Origin: Heritiera littoralis
Taxonomy: Eukaryota > Streptophyta > Magnoliopsida > Malvales > Malvaceae
DNA: 64,000 nucleotides
Assembly: GCA_031772115.1 (NCBI GenBank)
Contig: JAPDPK010000004.1
Location: 13,538,001 to 13,602,000 of the forward strand
Direction of reading: 5' to 3'
Positions 41,026 to 53,258 of this stretch are shown in pieces (position 1 is the first letter of the stretch; the number at the start of each line of letters is the position of its first letter). A program made the position numbers and the translations under genes. The notes beneath the pieces are model-generated. The model made no database searches. It saw nothing but the letters and a program-made list of their open reading frames with translations, and was not told the DNA's origin.

Positions 41026-43630
41026 ATCTCCCCTTTTTTGATATGACAAAACTTAAGGTAAATTTGCTTTGAAAATTCTTTGATAAAATGCTCTCCCTCA
41101 AATAAAGCAGGATTTTATAAAGCTCCCCTTTAATGTAAGCATGGTTTGAAGAGAATTTTCCAAAAAAAGTTTTTCTCCCCCATTATCTCTCTCCCTTAAT
41201 ACCTTAATATCTCTCCCCCTTTTTATTATAGCAAAAAGAAGGAAAAATAAAAATATGCTCCCCCTAAAATTATGGCTATGTGAGACGAGATAAAATATGC
41301 TCCATCCAACAAGAAACATGTTAGTACATGGACTCATAGCACAAATTAATAAGTCAATATCCACAAGGAGTATGAAAAATTCATGCAAAGAATATGACTT
41401 ATGATCCTATACCAATTGTTTATAAATAGTTTTGCAAGAAGTCTCCAATTGGTAAGAGAAGCAAGTTGTTTATAAATTTTCTACTATGTTCTATAACTTG
41501 CTTATTTCAATTCTATCAAGTACCTAAGTATATCAATTGTTCTCTAAGGTCCAACTAAGGTGCATGACAAAGCATCATGATTATGAGCTGAAATTAGATA
41601 ACCTATCATATGCATGAGCTCATAAATCACTTACAAAAAAAAATGTGCTTAGAATTAATACATATATCAATTATCCATAAATTCTAGCACACAAGAGTTT
41701 CATGCAAAAATATCTTAAATGAATTCTTCTCTATTTGTCATTTCAAACTAAAGAGTACAAGAAGAATTGTCAATTTAAAGCTCATACCGATTGTCAATTT
41801 AGTTTTGGCATACCAATTGTTGAAAATATGGTTACCAATTATACCAATTGTTATTTCAATCTAAATGCCAATTGTTACTAATGGTTGACTTAGACATTTT
41901 GCATGAATCCAATATTTATGTGTAGTGTGTTCATGTCAAGAAAATAATCATTCTAAATATGCAAGAACACAATCACTCATCATCAAATATGCATATGGAT
42001 CAATTAAACATTAGCACACTATCATAAAGTATTAATCCATATTTATATTCACAAATTTATACCATATAGAAGATTCAAAAAATCAAGGTATTCAAGCAAA
42101 CACATTTTCTTCTATGGCTTCAAGCACAAAAATCCTATGCTCATTTTCCAATTCAAGTCCTTAAGCAATTATGAGCAAGGAAAGATTCAAATAATAAATG
42201 CATGGATATTAATCAAGGTACATATGTTCAAGTTTGCATTTATCTTTGAATGTTGGTGTTGTCATTAAAGCCCTAGTTCTTTAATACTTTGTCTCTAAGA
42301 AAAATTTAAGTACAAGGATGATAAAATTTCATGCATTTGAACATTTAGAATCTATTTACCATCACAAATTATAGGTCAATGACCATTACCAATTGTTGAA
42401 TTTACATTTGAAATCAATCCACTAGATGTATAATGATCATGAAACCTAGTGTGGAATTGATAAGTCAAGCTAAGAGACATAATCCTATAAGCATGCTTGA
42501 CTAAGATGAACAAAAAGGAGTGAAGAATATTCATTATGCACAAGTTCATCAAATTCTCAAATATATCCATAAATTCTTGAAATATTTCTCAAAATTATGT
42601 TTAAACATTCATTGAAAGTATATTTCAAGATTATTTCAAGATTTATGCAATTCATGACTATTTTTAATGAAAAAATTGATTTTGTTCTTGTGAGCTCAAG
42701 AAAAATGATATTGATTGTTGAAAGTGATACCATTTGTTGGAAATGATACAAATTGATGGAGTTGAAGCATGATATCAATGAAAAATGAATTTTCATATTG
42801 TAAAGATCATCAAAAAGAAGTTAAAACAATGAATTTTAAGTTGAGAGGAAAGAAAGTATCAAAACAATGAAAAGTTCTTCTCAATTTCGGTTGAAAACAT
42901 GCAGGAAAGCCCTTCTGGCTTGGGGGGATCGATCCCTAGAGGAGGGGGATCGATCCCTTAGTTCCAGAATGCACAAATTCTGCATTCTGCTCAAGGGAGA
43001 TTGATCCTGCTTGTTGAGGGATCAATCCCTCATCCTGTTTCTGCAGTTTTTGACAGAAAATCCAACCTTTGAGGTGCCAAAACTTCGTTTTTGAGTATTT
43101 TAAGTCCAAGTAATGGTTTAAACATTTGTGTAACATGATTTTGGACTTGTATGAATGAAAAATATGAATCAAAAACCATTTTACAAAAGATTTTGCAATT
43201 TTGGAAGAATTTTCACAATAAAATGCATCTTTGGCCTCAAAGGAGGTCATTTTGAGAGTTATGCATATTTTGACAAAACTAAAGTATTGAAAACCACAAA
43301 TATGTCAAAACAAACTTGTTCACATAGGTTTTAAGCACATATATCATTAAAGCATACATCTTGTGAACAACATGCCATGATTTTCAACATACAACTTCTT
43401 CATTAATGCTCATGACATGGCATTTTGCATAAATGACAAATTTAACAACTTTTGAGCAACTAAATATATTATCTAAACATATCAAACTTGCTCAAACTAC
43501 AAAATTTCAATAATCTTTTCAAAATCATTAAACATGCTTTTCATTCAATGCATCAAGAACTATTCATCAAGCACTTAAAAATCATTTATCATGCCTTTTG
43601 TTCAATTATTCAACTCACAAAGCATCAAAG
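41026..43630 (-). other. Non-coding internal region of the Sirevirus-like element
   Basis: About 2.6 kb lies between the polypurine tract and gag, where pol and an envelope-like gene would be in a full Sirevirus. It has no recognisable protein motif. ACCAATTGTT-type words recur about ten times between 41410 and 42740, and two perfect GGGATCGATCCC palindromes lie at 42925-42936 and 42946-42957. Confidence 0.65.
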
Positions 43631-43740
43631 ATCATTAACAACAAACAAATTTAACAAGTAAGAGTTTTGAAAAGATAAAATTTAAGCTTACAAAACTCCT
43701 TTGCTTGAGAGTGCTTTGCCTTGATGTGTTGGATCCACCA

Positions 43741-45284
43741 TTAGCCATTCTTTGAGGAATTGTTGTCACCTTGCCAAGGATGGATTCCCAAGCTCTTCCT
43801 TTTCTCATTGGCATAAGCACACTCCATGAGGATGTGTTGAGCATTTAAACTCCGTTGCTTCTTTGTATTCTCATGCTCTAACACTCCTACAACAAACAAT
43901 TTAAGCATGTTTTGGTACCCAAATTTTCTTGGGTCCATGGGTGTTAGTGCTCACAATTTAAGATCCTTTTGGATCCATTTTAAGCTTATTTCATCATCAT
44001 TTATAACATGCTTTGGGATCCACATCTTCCTAACTACTTTTCCTCTAAAGGTAGTTTTTCTATATGTGCATGCTTTTGAAGAGTGGCCTATCCTATTGCA
44101 AGGTGAGCATGTGAGAGATGTATCATTCATAGAATTTTTGCTCACTAGGAAATTCTTAAGATGAGTTTCTTTATGTATTGCATTATATCCTAACCCATCT
44201 TTATCAAAGAAGGCTCTTTAGGTCTCTAACATATGATCTAGTTTTTGTTGACCCATGTAAAACCTAGTAAATGAGTTGTGCAAATTTAAATTTTTTTTAT
44301 TCAACTCATTTATCTGTAAGTTAGCCTCTTCTAATTTCTTTTCAAATTCTACCTTAGCATTTGTCAAGGCTTCATTTTCTATTTTTAATTTAGCAATGAT
44401 TTTCTTGTATTTGGAGTTCATGCATTGAAATTCATTTGCTAAATTATTAAAGGCATTTTGTAACTTATCAAATGTAAAATCATTATTTTCACTATAGCTA
44501 CTACTAGCCTCATCATCACTAATGGACATAAAGCATGAGTAGGCTACCTTTTCATCTACATTTTCCTCATCAGAGCTATCACTATCACTCCATGCAGCCA
44601 CAAATGCTTTTTTCTTAGGTTTCCTATCCTTTTCCTTCCTAAGGGGCAATCTAACTTAGTATGACCCGGTTCATTGCACTCATAACACACTAAGGGGTCT
44701 TTCTCTTTCCTACTTGATTCTCCTCTCATTACCCCTCTTCTTTGATGTCTCCTATCATTCTCACTCTCTTTCATTCTCATGAACCTATTAAATCTTTTGG
44801 CAAACATTGCCTTTTCCTTTTCTTTCTCATTTCCACTCTCATCACTATTATCTTAAATGAGCTTATGAGTGGAAGACTTAAGTGCTACCCCTACTTTCTT
44901 AGAAGACTATTCATTTCTTTTTAATTTCATTTCATATGTAAGTAGGGAGCCCATAAGTTCATCTAGAGACAAGGTGTTAGGCTCCTTAGATTCTTCTATA
45001 GCCGTCACCTTTGCCTCCCAAGATTTTGGCAAGCTATTTAAGATTTTCTTAACCATTTCTAGATTGGAATAGCTCTTGTCTAATGTCTTAAGTCCATTAA
45101 TTATGTTATTGAACCTAGTGTACATTTCACCCATGGACTCATTTTCTTTCATTCTAAAAAGCTCATAATCATGTGTGAGCATACCTACTTTAGTTTCTTT
45201 CACTTGATTGATCCCTTCATGTGTGATGGCCAATTTGTCCCATATTTGCTTAGCATTTTCACATAGACACTCTATTATACTCAT
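43741..45284 (-). pseudogene. Copia-type gag remnants (Sirevirus-like element)
   Basis: Minus-strand blocks run in order. 44907-45284 is the gag-polypeptide (UBN2-like) domain: CLCENAKQIWDKLAITHEGI, MYTRFNNIINGLKTL, KILNSLPKSWEAKVTAIEES. 44556-44807 carries the CCHC knuckle CYECNEPGHTKLDCP. 44218-44649 has the acidic stretch WSDSDSSDEENVDEK and a long coiled coil (KLKIENEALTNAKVEFEKKL). 43951-44145 holds a second knuckle, CSPCNRIGHSSKAC, then WIPKHVI. 43741-43938 is a further tail. Blocks are linked by frameshifts and stops, including one right after the first knuckle. The upstream N-terminus extends to about 45590 in decayed form. It would form the particle and bind RNA, but is now inactive. 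Confidence 0.85.
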
Positions 45285-45641
45285 TGGGACCTAATGCACA
45301 AAAGAGAGTGTGCATAGCCTTGGTATTCAATTGTGCCAATTTCATGTCATTTGTGTCCCACTCATCCTCACTCTTAGGGATATCTTTTCTATCTACTTTC
45401 TTCATTGGGACTTTGGGACCATTAACTATCACTCTCCATACTTCATAATCATTTGATTAGACAAACAACATCATTCTTCTTTTCCAATAAGAGTAATTCT
45501 CTCCATTAAAGAGTGGAGGTCTAACTAATGATTGTCTCTCTTCTCCTAAGGGTGTGCCTACATTCAAGTGAGCCATTTATGATCGTTTTGCTCGATAGAG
45601 GTTAGTCTAAATCAATCTCGAGCCCAAGCTCTGATATCAAT

Positions 45642-46134
45642 TGTTGGCTCTATAGGCTATACCAAGAGAGGGGTGAATCGGTCCTTAGATAACCTTACGC
45701 TTGTTTTTCGATTCTTCTAAATTCTCTAGCCAATTTGAGTGTTTTCTAAGTTCTCTAAGCTAGGCAATTATACAATACAAATTCAATACAATAAACACAA
45801 ATATAATTGCAAATAAGTTAAGAGACTAAGGATAGAGAAATGTACGCAAGCGATTTATAGAGGTTCGGCAACCTTGCCTACATCCTCTACCTTGAGACGC
45901 TCCCAAGGATTTTCCCAAATTCACTATCCTTGAATTTGTTACACTCCCTCTTTTTCTAGGCTAAAGAGAAACCTCTCTCTTTTTCTAGGCTCAAGAGAAA
46001 CCTCTTCTCCCTCTTTTTCTAGGTTAAAGAGAAACCTCTCTCTTTTTCTTAGGCTAAAGAGAAACCTCCCCTTTTACAAGGTGTGTTTGTGTTTACAAGA
46101 GATGTAATCAAAGGAGATCTTTAGATAGGTAAGT
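45642..46134 (-). repeat. Sirevirus-like right LTR, first part
   Basis: It matches 39662 onward (TGTTGGCTCTATAGGC start, minisatellite at 45945-46075) and is cut at 46134 by the nested gypsy element. It resumes at 56490. The bordering duplication is TAAGT (46130-46134) against CAAGT (56485-56489). The undisrupted left LTR reads CAAGT, so the left copy has mutated. Confidence 0.92.
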
Positions 46135-49100
46135 TGTAACGACCCGTTACTACATTTTTTACGTATTTCTATACAACTTTTCCAGTTGGGCTGTCTGCAA
46201 TGCCATTAACATTCTCTAGTGATAGTAATAAATGATAAGCATTTATTTAACAAATAAGGAATATGAAATTTTTTTCATTATTCCTTATATCTGACATCCC
46301 CTATTGTCTTTATTTCAATAAAGTAGTACTGTGTACATATGTCTGAAAAGTAAAAGAGAAGTGGTTGTACCTGTTATATTTGACATAAGTTGCCCCAGCA
46401 CATTTTATGTAGCTACGTCCATCTGGGAGCTAATTCTCTAACTCCATATCTTTTTATCTGTGGAGTTAAAATAAGGGGGTGAGCAAACCACGCGCTCAGT
46501 AAAGGAGACGTATACTGCTTTTTATAAAGCAAAACTATATGCCACAAAGTATTTATTTTTCCTAAAATCATACCAAGTAGGAAAACAGTGGATATACTAA
46601 ACAGTACTGTCAAAACACCATTCAAATCACTTATCATACCAGTTTACAATATAAACTAGCAAACCTTAAATAAGATTCAACAAATCCTCTCAGTAAACAG
46701 AAATCAGTCAGTTGAGACTAGGCAACAAATAAATCATGCTCTCATTGTTTCCCCCAGGAACACAAGTCATCCACTTTTGGGGTGCACCCGTAGGCCATCG
46801 CCCCTCACGGCTATCTCGACTAGATCTGTGACCATAATCTATAGGTGGTCCTCGGGTCCACTTGCCAAGTGACCTCGAGACCGCGGTTGACTTGGCGGGT
46901 CCATTAGCCTTGTGACGCCCTGGGGTGCACCCGTTGGTCCACTGACCTGAGCCATCGCCCCAGGCGGGTCACTCAATTACGTGAATAGTAATGCATGAAC
47001 TCAAGGCCTAAAGTCTCAAAAATCACTTTTATATCTCATGAAAAACCTTTATGGAATTATTTCACCAATTTCATCATTTTCAAAAAATGATTTATTTTCC
47101 AAAAAGGTTTTATATAATAGTAAAACAGCCCACAAACTCACAATTTTCCGTGTGACAAAGGCACGGGTTACACTGGCTCGCCAATGGCTAGTTCGCCCAT
47201 GGTCAACACGCCCAATGCGGCACTTCCATGGTCAACTTGCCCATTTTTATAAAAAAACATGGGTTATTTTTCTTTGGTTCGCCAGGAATTTTGTTAAAAC
47301 AGAGATCGCTTGCCCAAAATATCATAAAAGGGTTCGCCCACTTTGGCTTGCCCAGATTTTATTAAAACAGGGGTCGCTCGCCCCAAAACAACATAAAAGG
47401 GTTCGCCCACATTGGCTCGCCCGCCCTTTACCAGTTCGCCCAAATCAAAATAATTTATCAACCAAATGCATGTCATAAACCAAAACATTTTCTTATTATT
47501 TTTATAATATTTTTATTCCACAAGACATGTATTTTACTTCACATACAACTCCCTTACCTGGTCTTACGAAGCCTTGCTTCCTGATCACCTTCCCGATCGC
47601 TTTTACCGAGTCCTTAATTCCCAGCTACAAAATAATTTAATAATATTATTAATATTTTCTTTTCCAAATATTTTCAGCAATATGGCGAGACTTGAAAATC
47701 AACTAGCTCGCCCAAAAGAGTTCACCTTTATTACTTGGCTTACATGTGGGAGTTCGCCCAACATTCTCGCCATGCCTATATTGGCTTACGTGGGAGCTCA
47801 CCCAACATTCAACTCGCCATGCCTATGCATGTGAGTTCGCTCTATATGGCTTTCTATTCAGATTTGGGCTCGCCCATGAATTAAACAAGCGTTGGGCGAC
47901 CTCGCCCTCTTGAACAAGAACTTTTAACTTGGCGAGTTCTTTATTTCCTACTCGCCTCATTGGCGATCACTAACATTCAACATGGGCGATCACAATAGTC
48001 GCCATTCTCGTCACTTTTCTAGTATTTTCCTTGTTTATTTTCGTCTTTTTCCAAGACCACATCTTATTTTTAGTTTTCATATTCTCTAAGCATTTAACTA
48101 AAAACAAGGCTGCATCTATGTTTATTACTTTGTAAAACATAGAAATCTACCATTGAATATCAAGAGAACCATAAAAATATGGAACTCACCTTAACCAATT
48201 GCATTTTTAAGAACATATCACTTTCTGTCTTACGTTGGCCTCATTTTGCTTATTCCTTTAGCTCATCAAACGATGGAGGAAAGGTTTTGCAAGCAGGTTT
48301 ACTTGTTTAGCCAACTTAAGGATGAAGTTTAGTAGATCAAGCATGGCAGAAATGGAAGAAACTGAACATAAACTTGCAGTTGAATAGTTTTCGTGAAGAA
48401 GATGGAGTTTGCTAAATCGGTTTTCCTCAAATGTTTCTTTTTATATAGCCATGCTAATCCAATCAGAACCTATCACTTGGCATTATCCCATTTTCTTTCA
48501 TCATTTCACGTCTTTCATGCATTAATTAGATGAAAGAGATAGCTAGGGTAAATTTTCTACCCTTATTAATGGATGAAGACACCTGTGGCCAAAGAAACAG
48601 CTTGCCAGTCTTTTTCTGCATCGTTCTTGACTTATTTGCCTTCTTTGTTTTATTTCTCAACCAATAAGGTTAATTCTTTTATTGACTTTAGCATCCTCTC
48701 TTAATTTTCTTCAGCTCTGTGGCGTACAAAGTCAATTTTTGCTGCAGTAGTTTGAATTTATTTTCATTTTATCCACATGTGCTGATTCCAGTTCACCTCT
48801 TCATCTTGAGACCTCAGCTCACCAACTCAATTTCAGTTCGCCAACTTAAGATTTGGCGATTATAGGCATAGTTACATTGTTGGCGATCACCGGTTATTGT
48901 TCTACTCGCCCACTTTGCTATGAGTCATGCCACAAGTTGGTGATCACATTTAGCATTTTAAATTTGGCGAGTACCTTATTGCCTTACTTGCCTACTAGGC
49001 TATCATCTGCACTTCGATATGGAAGATCACGTTACTCGCCATACTCACTCTTTGGGCGATCATCACTAGATTCATTTGGGCGATCATTGCCCTCGCCACA

Positions 49101-49393
49101 TTCGGACGATCATCCTAACCAACTGACTTGGCAAACTCACCTATTCGCCAATAAGGCCGTTAAATCATACTCGCCCTCATCCATTGGCGATCAGCCTTTA
49201 TCTTGCTTGCCCATTGGCGAGCTGTTCCACTATAGTACTCGCCCATAGAGTGTTTCACAGAAATTGCTCCATTCACATCCTAAGTTAAGGAGCTTTTTAC
49301 CCAAGTGGAAATCAACATTCATTATTTATTTAATTTCCATTATCAAATTTTTATTAAATTAGGGTCTATAGTAGTGTAGAATCAGGTCTTACA
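46135..49393 (-). repeat. Tekay-2 LTR, left copy (3259 bp)
   Basis: It shares the overall plan of the Tekay-1 LTR: GTGAGC...GCTCAGTAAAGG block, the GGTCCTCGGGTCCACTTGCC block, GGCGA/TCGCC clusters (47170-47460, 47690-48010, 48840-49250), a CTCCCTTACCTGG donor-like site, and a TATA box at 48440-48447 (minus). It is about 350 bp longer than the Tekay-1 LTR because of an extra GGCGA-rich segment near its right end. Confidence 0.9.
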
Positions 49394-49541
49394 TTTTCTC
49401 CCCACCTTAAGAAATTTGGTCATCCAAATTTTATATCGACCTATTACTGAAAGAGCTCTGGCTGCTTCTCATGTATAAGGCTATCTAACTCTTAAGTAAC
49501 CTCCTACTGCCAGAGCATTCAATCAAAGGATTAATCTTAGA

Positions 49542-50353
49542 TCACAACACTTTATCCTTCCTATCCAGAATCTGTACCGGTTTCTCAACGTAACTCATGT
49601 CCTCTCTGATCTCTAATGGCTTATGTCGAATCACGTGAGAAGGATCTGGATGGTACTTTCTCAACATCGAGACATGGAATACATTATGCACTCCTGGCAA
49701 CTCTGGAGGTAGTGCTAACCGATGTGCCACATCTCTCACTCGATCTAAGATCTCCAAAGATCCAATGCGTCAGGGACTCAATTTCCCTCTCGTTATGCCT
49801 CTAAATGGTGAGACCTATTGTACATAATCTCTTGTATATCTCAAGAAGTCTGCCTGACCAAGTCGAAAATAATTTTCGGTCTCTTATTTTCTCATGCTAT
49901 CGTGGATTATATTGTCTGCTAAATAAACCCTTTAAGGTGCTATGCCTATACTCTCCTTTGGCCATTATCATAAACATACTCTGCCAGGGTAGAGGATTAT
50001 CCCAAGAGCTTATAAAATCAACTACACACGCTCACATCATATCCTCGAGCGTCCATATCATATCATACGCTCGGACTATTCATCAGTCTGCGGATAAATT
50101 GCGGTGCTAAACTCAGTTGGGATCCCATAGCTTCCTGAAATCTCTCTCAACACTGAGATGTGAAGCGAGACTCCTTGTCAGATATAATGCTCACTGGAAC
50201 ACTGTATACCCTCACCATTTCCCTGACCCATAACTCGGCCAAGGCACTAATTAGATCAATAAATTCCATAATCAAAGGATAAGCAGACTCAATCAATTTA
50301 TCCACAATTATCCAGAAACCACTATACCCTTTTGTGGGTAATTCAATTTTCAC
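49542..50353 (-). pseudogene. Integrase and chromodomain remnants (Tekay-2)
   Basis: 49542-49757 reads ILDRVRDVAHRLALPPELPG ... SHVIRHKPLEIREDMSYVEK, the GPY/F-type region leading into the chromodomain. 50147-50353 reads FWIIVDKLIESAYPLIM ... ALAELWVREMVRVYSVPVSI ISDKESRF, the middle of the catalytic core with the second acidic residue kept. Between them the frame is lost. The pieces are collinear with Tekay-1 (1372-2853) but much more diverged. Confidence 0.85.
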
Positions 50354-53258
50354 TTGTTTTAGGAATTACCATCAACATAGGTATTTTTTCTTCCTTATCA
50401 CATTTTTAATTTTTATTTAATCTCGTCTCTAAGATGAGACTGCTAGTATCTCTTTATGCTTCAAATTTTCTTTAAGAACCCCATCTGTCTCTTCAGGCCA
50501 TTGGGGAACCTGTCCTTGGCGCTATCCCACACCCCAGGTTTACTCTTTCAAGTGAGTCGGCGACCGCCTAGTTCACCCACACCTCATAACATATTATCCG
50601 TTGTTGGGCGATTGCCCAACTCGTGGGTCACCCATCCCGGACTTCGTTCCAAGGTCCTGAAGAACTCGGGCTTCTTCTCTCAAAACCCATTTATACTCCC
50701 TGAAATCTTTTTATCATCCTTGGGAATTAGCAAATTTTCACTTCTTTTTACACAGTAACTCATTTATACTACTTATCACTCATCATCTCATTCGGTGCAA
50801 AGTCAATAATAATTTAGTGACTTTCATTTAGATAGTTTTAATCAATCGTATGTAACTGTCCCAGTAGTCTCTTAATTACAAAGCACTCGCTCTCAATATA
50901 TCCCGGAGCATCCACACAATGCACTCGGATATCTATATCAATCAGTGGCGATGCTAACAGTAAATTTGGAATCCCAAAGCCTCTTGCTATTCTCTCAATG
51001 CATGTGGCAAATCAGGGATCCCTATCACATGTACTCACTCACTGGAACTTCACATACCTTTCCCCTGTTTCACCGATATTTATCGACTAAAGCACTCAAG
51101 ACATCCCGAAACCTAATAATAAAGAAGTGAATTAATGTGGTTACTCAATCCATACTCACTACTATAACCTCATAGTTCTTTCGGATTCTCTACCATCCCA
51201 CAATAATTGTTTTATGGTTAAACTATGACTGCTCTTCTTTTGCAGACCTTAATTCTAACCATTGATTACGTCTCAGGTAATCATTTTTTTTTTCTCTCGA
51301 TAACTTCTTTTATATCAAGTTATCATTTTATCTCTTACTCTCCTAGTACATGTAATATCACTTACTTGGAGAATGTATCTGAGAGTATAATTTCTTCACA
51401 ATCAATTTCACAGTTCTAATATGTAAATATATACTCATATGTATATCCTTTTTCAGGATTAGCAATTACTTCTTGTATCTGCTCCTCTGAGTATAACAAT
51501 TCCATTTATCTAACTCTGGCTTGTTATTAATTCCAACCACAACCACATGATGATCAGACGAAATCACATTTATTCATATACTTGGGAACTACCTCATAAC
51601 TCGTGTTCCCTAGTCATCATATGACTTGCTCTTAAGATATTTTCATTCTTTCACATTCATCACCACAGTCGTTTTCCCCACTTAATATAGTATCTCACCA
51701 TCACAGTCTCATAACCATTTCGAATACTATACTCATACATATCCATTCACTTTCACTTTCTCACAAGTATGTATCACATTAGTAAGGTAGCGAATTCCAC
51801 AAACTCCTCAACAATTCATTTATGTCATAGGGTAAACCTCATAAATTTTATACCTCAATAACCACACTTTAATCTCACTTAAATAGTAAGATCTTTTTAC
51901 TCAGACATTTTTCAATGTCCACTTAATCATTTGAGACCTCACGTCTCCAATGTACATAGTTCAATTAGAACTCATGTTCCCTGACTTAACAGTAAGGTTT
52001 TCTATTCCTAGAAGTTTGTGGCATTATTCAACGATATTGCTTATATCAATACACATATTCATTCTCTTTAAAATCTTCCTAGCTGGCTCTAGGCTCACAT
52101 GTAGGAAGGATACTATAGTCGGCTAGGGATCCAGATAGAATAAGGTAGGTATTTTAGAATACCAAACTTGTTCCGGAACCTAGAAGCAACTGTAGAGAGT
52201 ACTAGTCCTGTTGTTTTCAAAATGATATAATTTTCGTTTTCACCAGTTATACCAAAACAGTTGATTTCTCTACTCATCAATCTCTCGAGTAATTTCTCAA
52301 GTTCTTCTGATTCTCTGGTAAGGGCTTACAAAAATTTTCATGTTGTGAATCGAGTCAACGATCTCTCGAATCCACATTATTCCAAAAGTTTACTTAAAAT
52401 ATCCTCTCGTACTTTCTAATTCACAAACTCATATCGTCTTGGATGTCTTATTATTTACACCCAACTGATCCACTATGTATCCTCCAAACACATATGTATA
52501 AATTTTCAAGTCACTTCACATGTATTTCACAATATTTCAGTTCTATGAATATCGTATTTATTCTCCTAAAAACATAGAAAGTATATAGAACCAGTATTAA
52601 CATCATTGATTTTAAATCATTGCTCACACAATTCACCTTTTGGTTCACACTCTATAAGTAGATTACTTTTCATAATATTCAATAATCCGTAACCAATATA
52701 ACCCATATCTTCACTTTAATTCAAACCCTAAAATCCACAACAGGACTGACTATCTCGCGACCTCTCATAATATATACTTCGGGTCGCATTACTCATCAAA
52801 ATATCAGTGGGGCTCACAGTAGGGATCATCAAACATGTAATATGCCCTTTACACCATCAAATACTATTTCACCATTAACCTCTTTTAAATCAATCTTGTC
52901 ATTTATGACTTAGAGAAAGCATTTCTATATCATCATTTCAGGATCTTAATTCGATATGGACAGAGAAGTCCTGGTGGAGCCCTTACTGAGTTTCTCGTTG
53001 TACCTTACTGAATAGACCTGACATTATGATGATAAGATCGCCTATCTCCTGTAAAATTCTCGGATAACAATCTCTATTTGTAACCCTTAATTCATCAACT
53101 TTCACCACATTTCAACACTTAACTCAATTCACAGTCACTTGACTCCTCTATACATTCAGACTATACAGTACTACAGGGGATGTTAACCTTTTCAACACTT
53201 TCCGTTCTAAAGGCATCAACAGACATCAGGCCAACCAAGGCTTTGATACCATTAAATC
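50354..53258 (-). other. Unrecognised interior of Tekay-2
   Basis: 2.9 kb where RT, protease and gag should lie. No motif survives in any frame. 50455-50700 has a different composition (GC-richer, CCCATCCCGG, GGGCGATTGCC) and may be a separate insertion. The last about 170 bp (53085-53258) do align with the Tekay-1 leader (CATTCAGACTATACAGTACTA), so both ends of the interior are family-derived. Confidence 0.6.

Noticed and set aside
43907..44164. Plus-strand open frames across the Sirevirus-like gag region
   Set aside because: These are antisense shadows of the gag remnants, whose zinc knuckles and coiled coil are clear on the minus strand.
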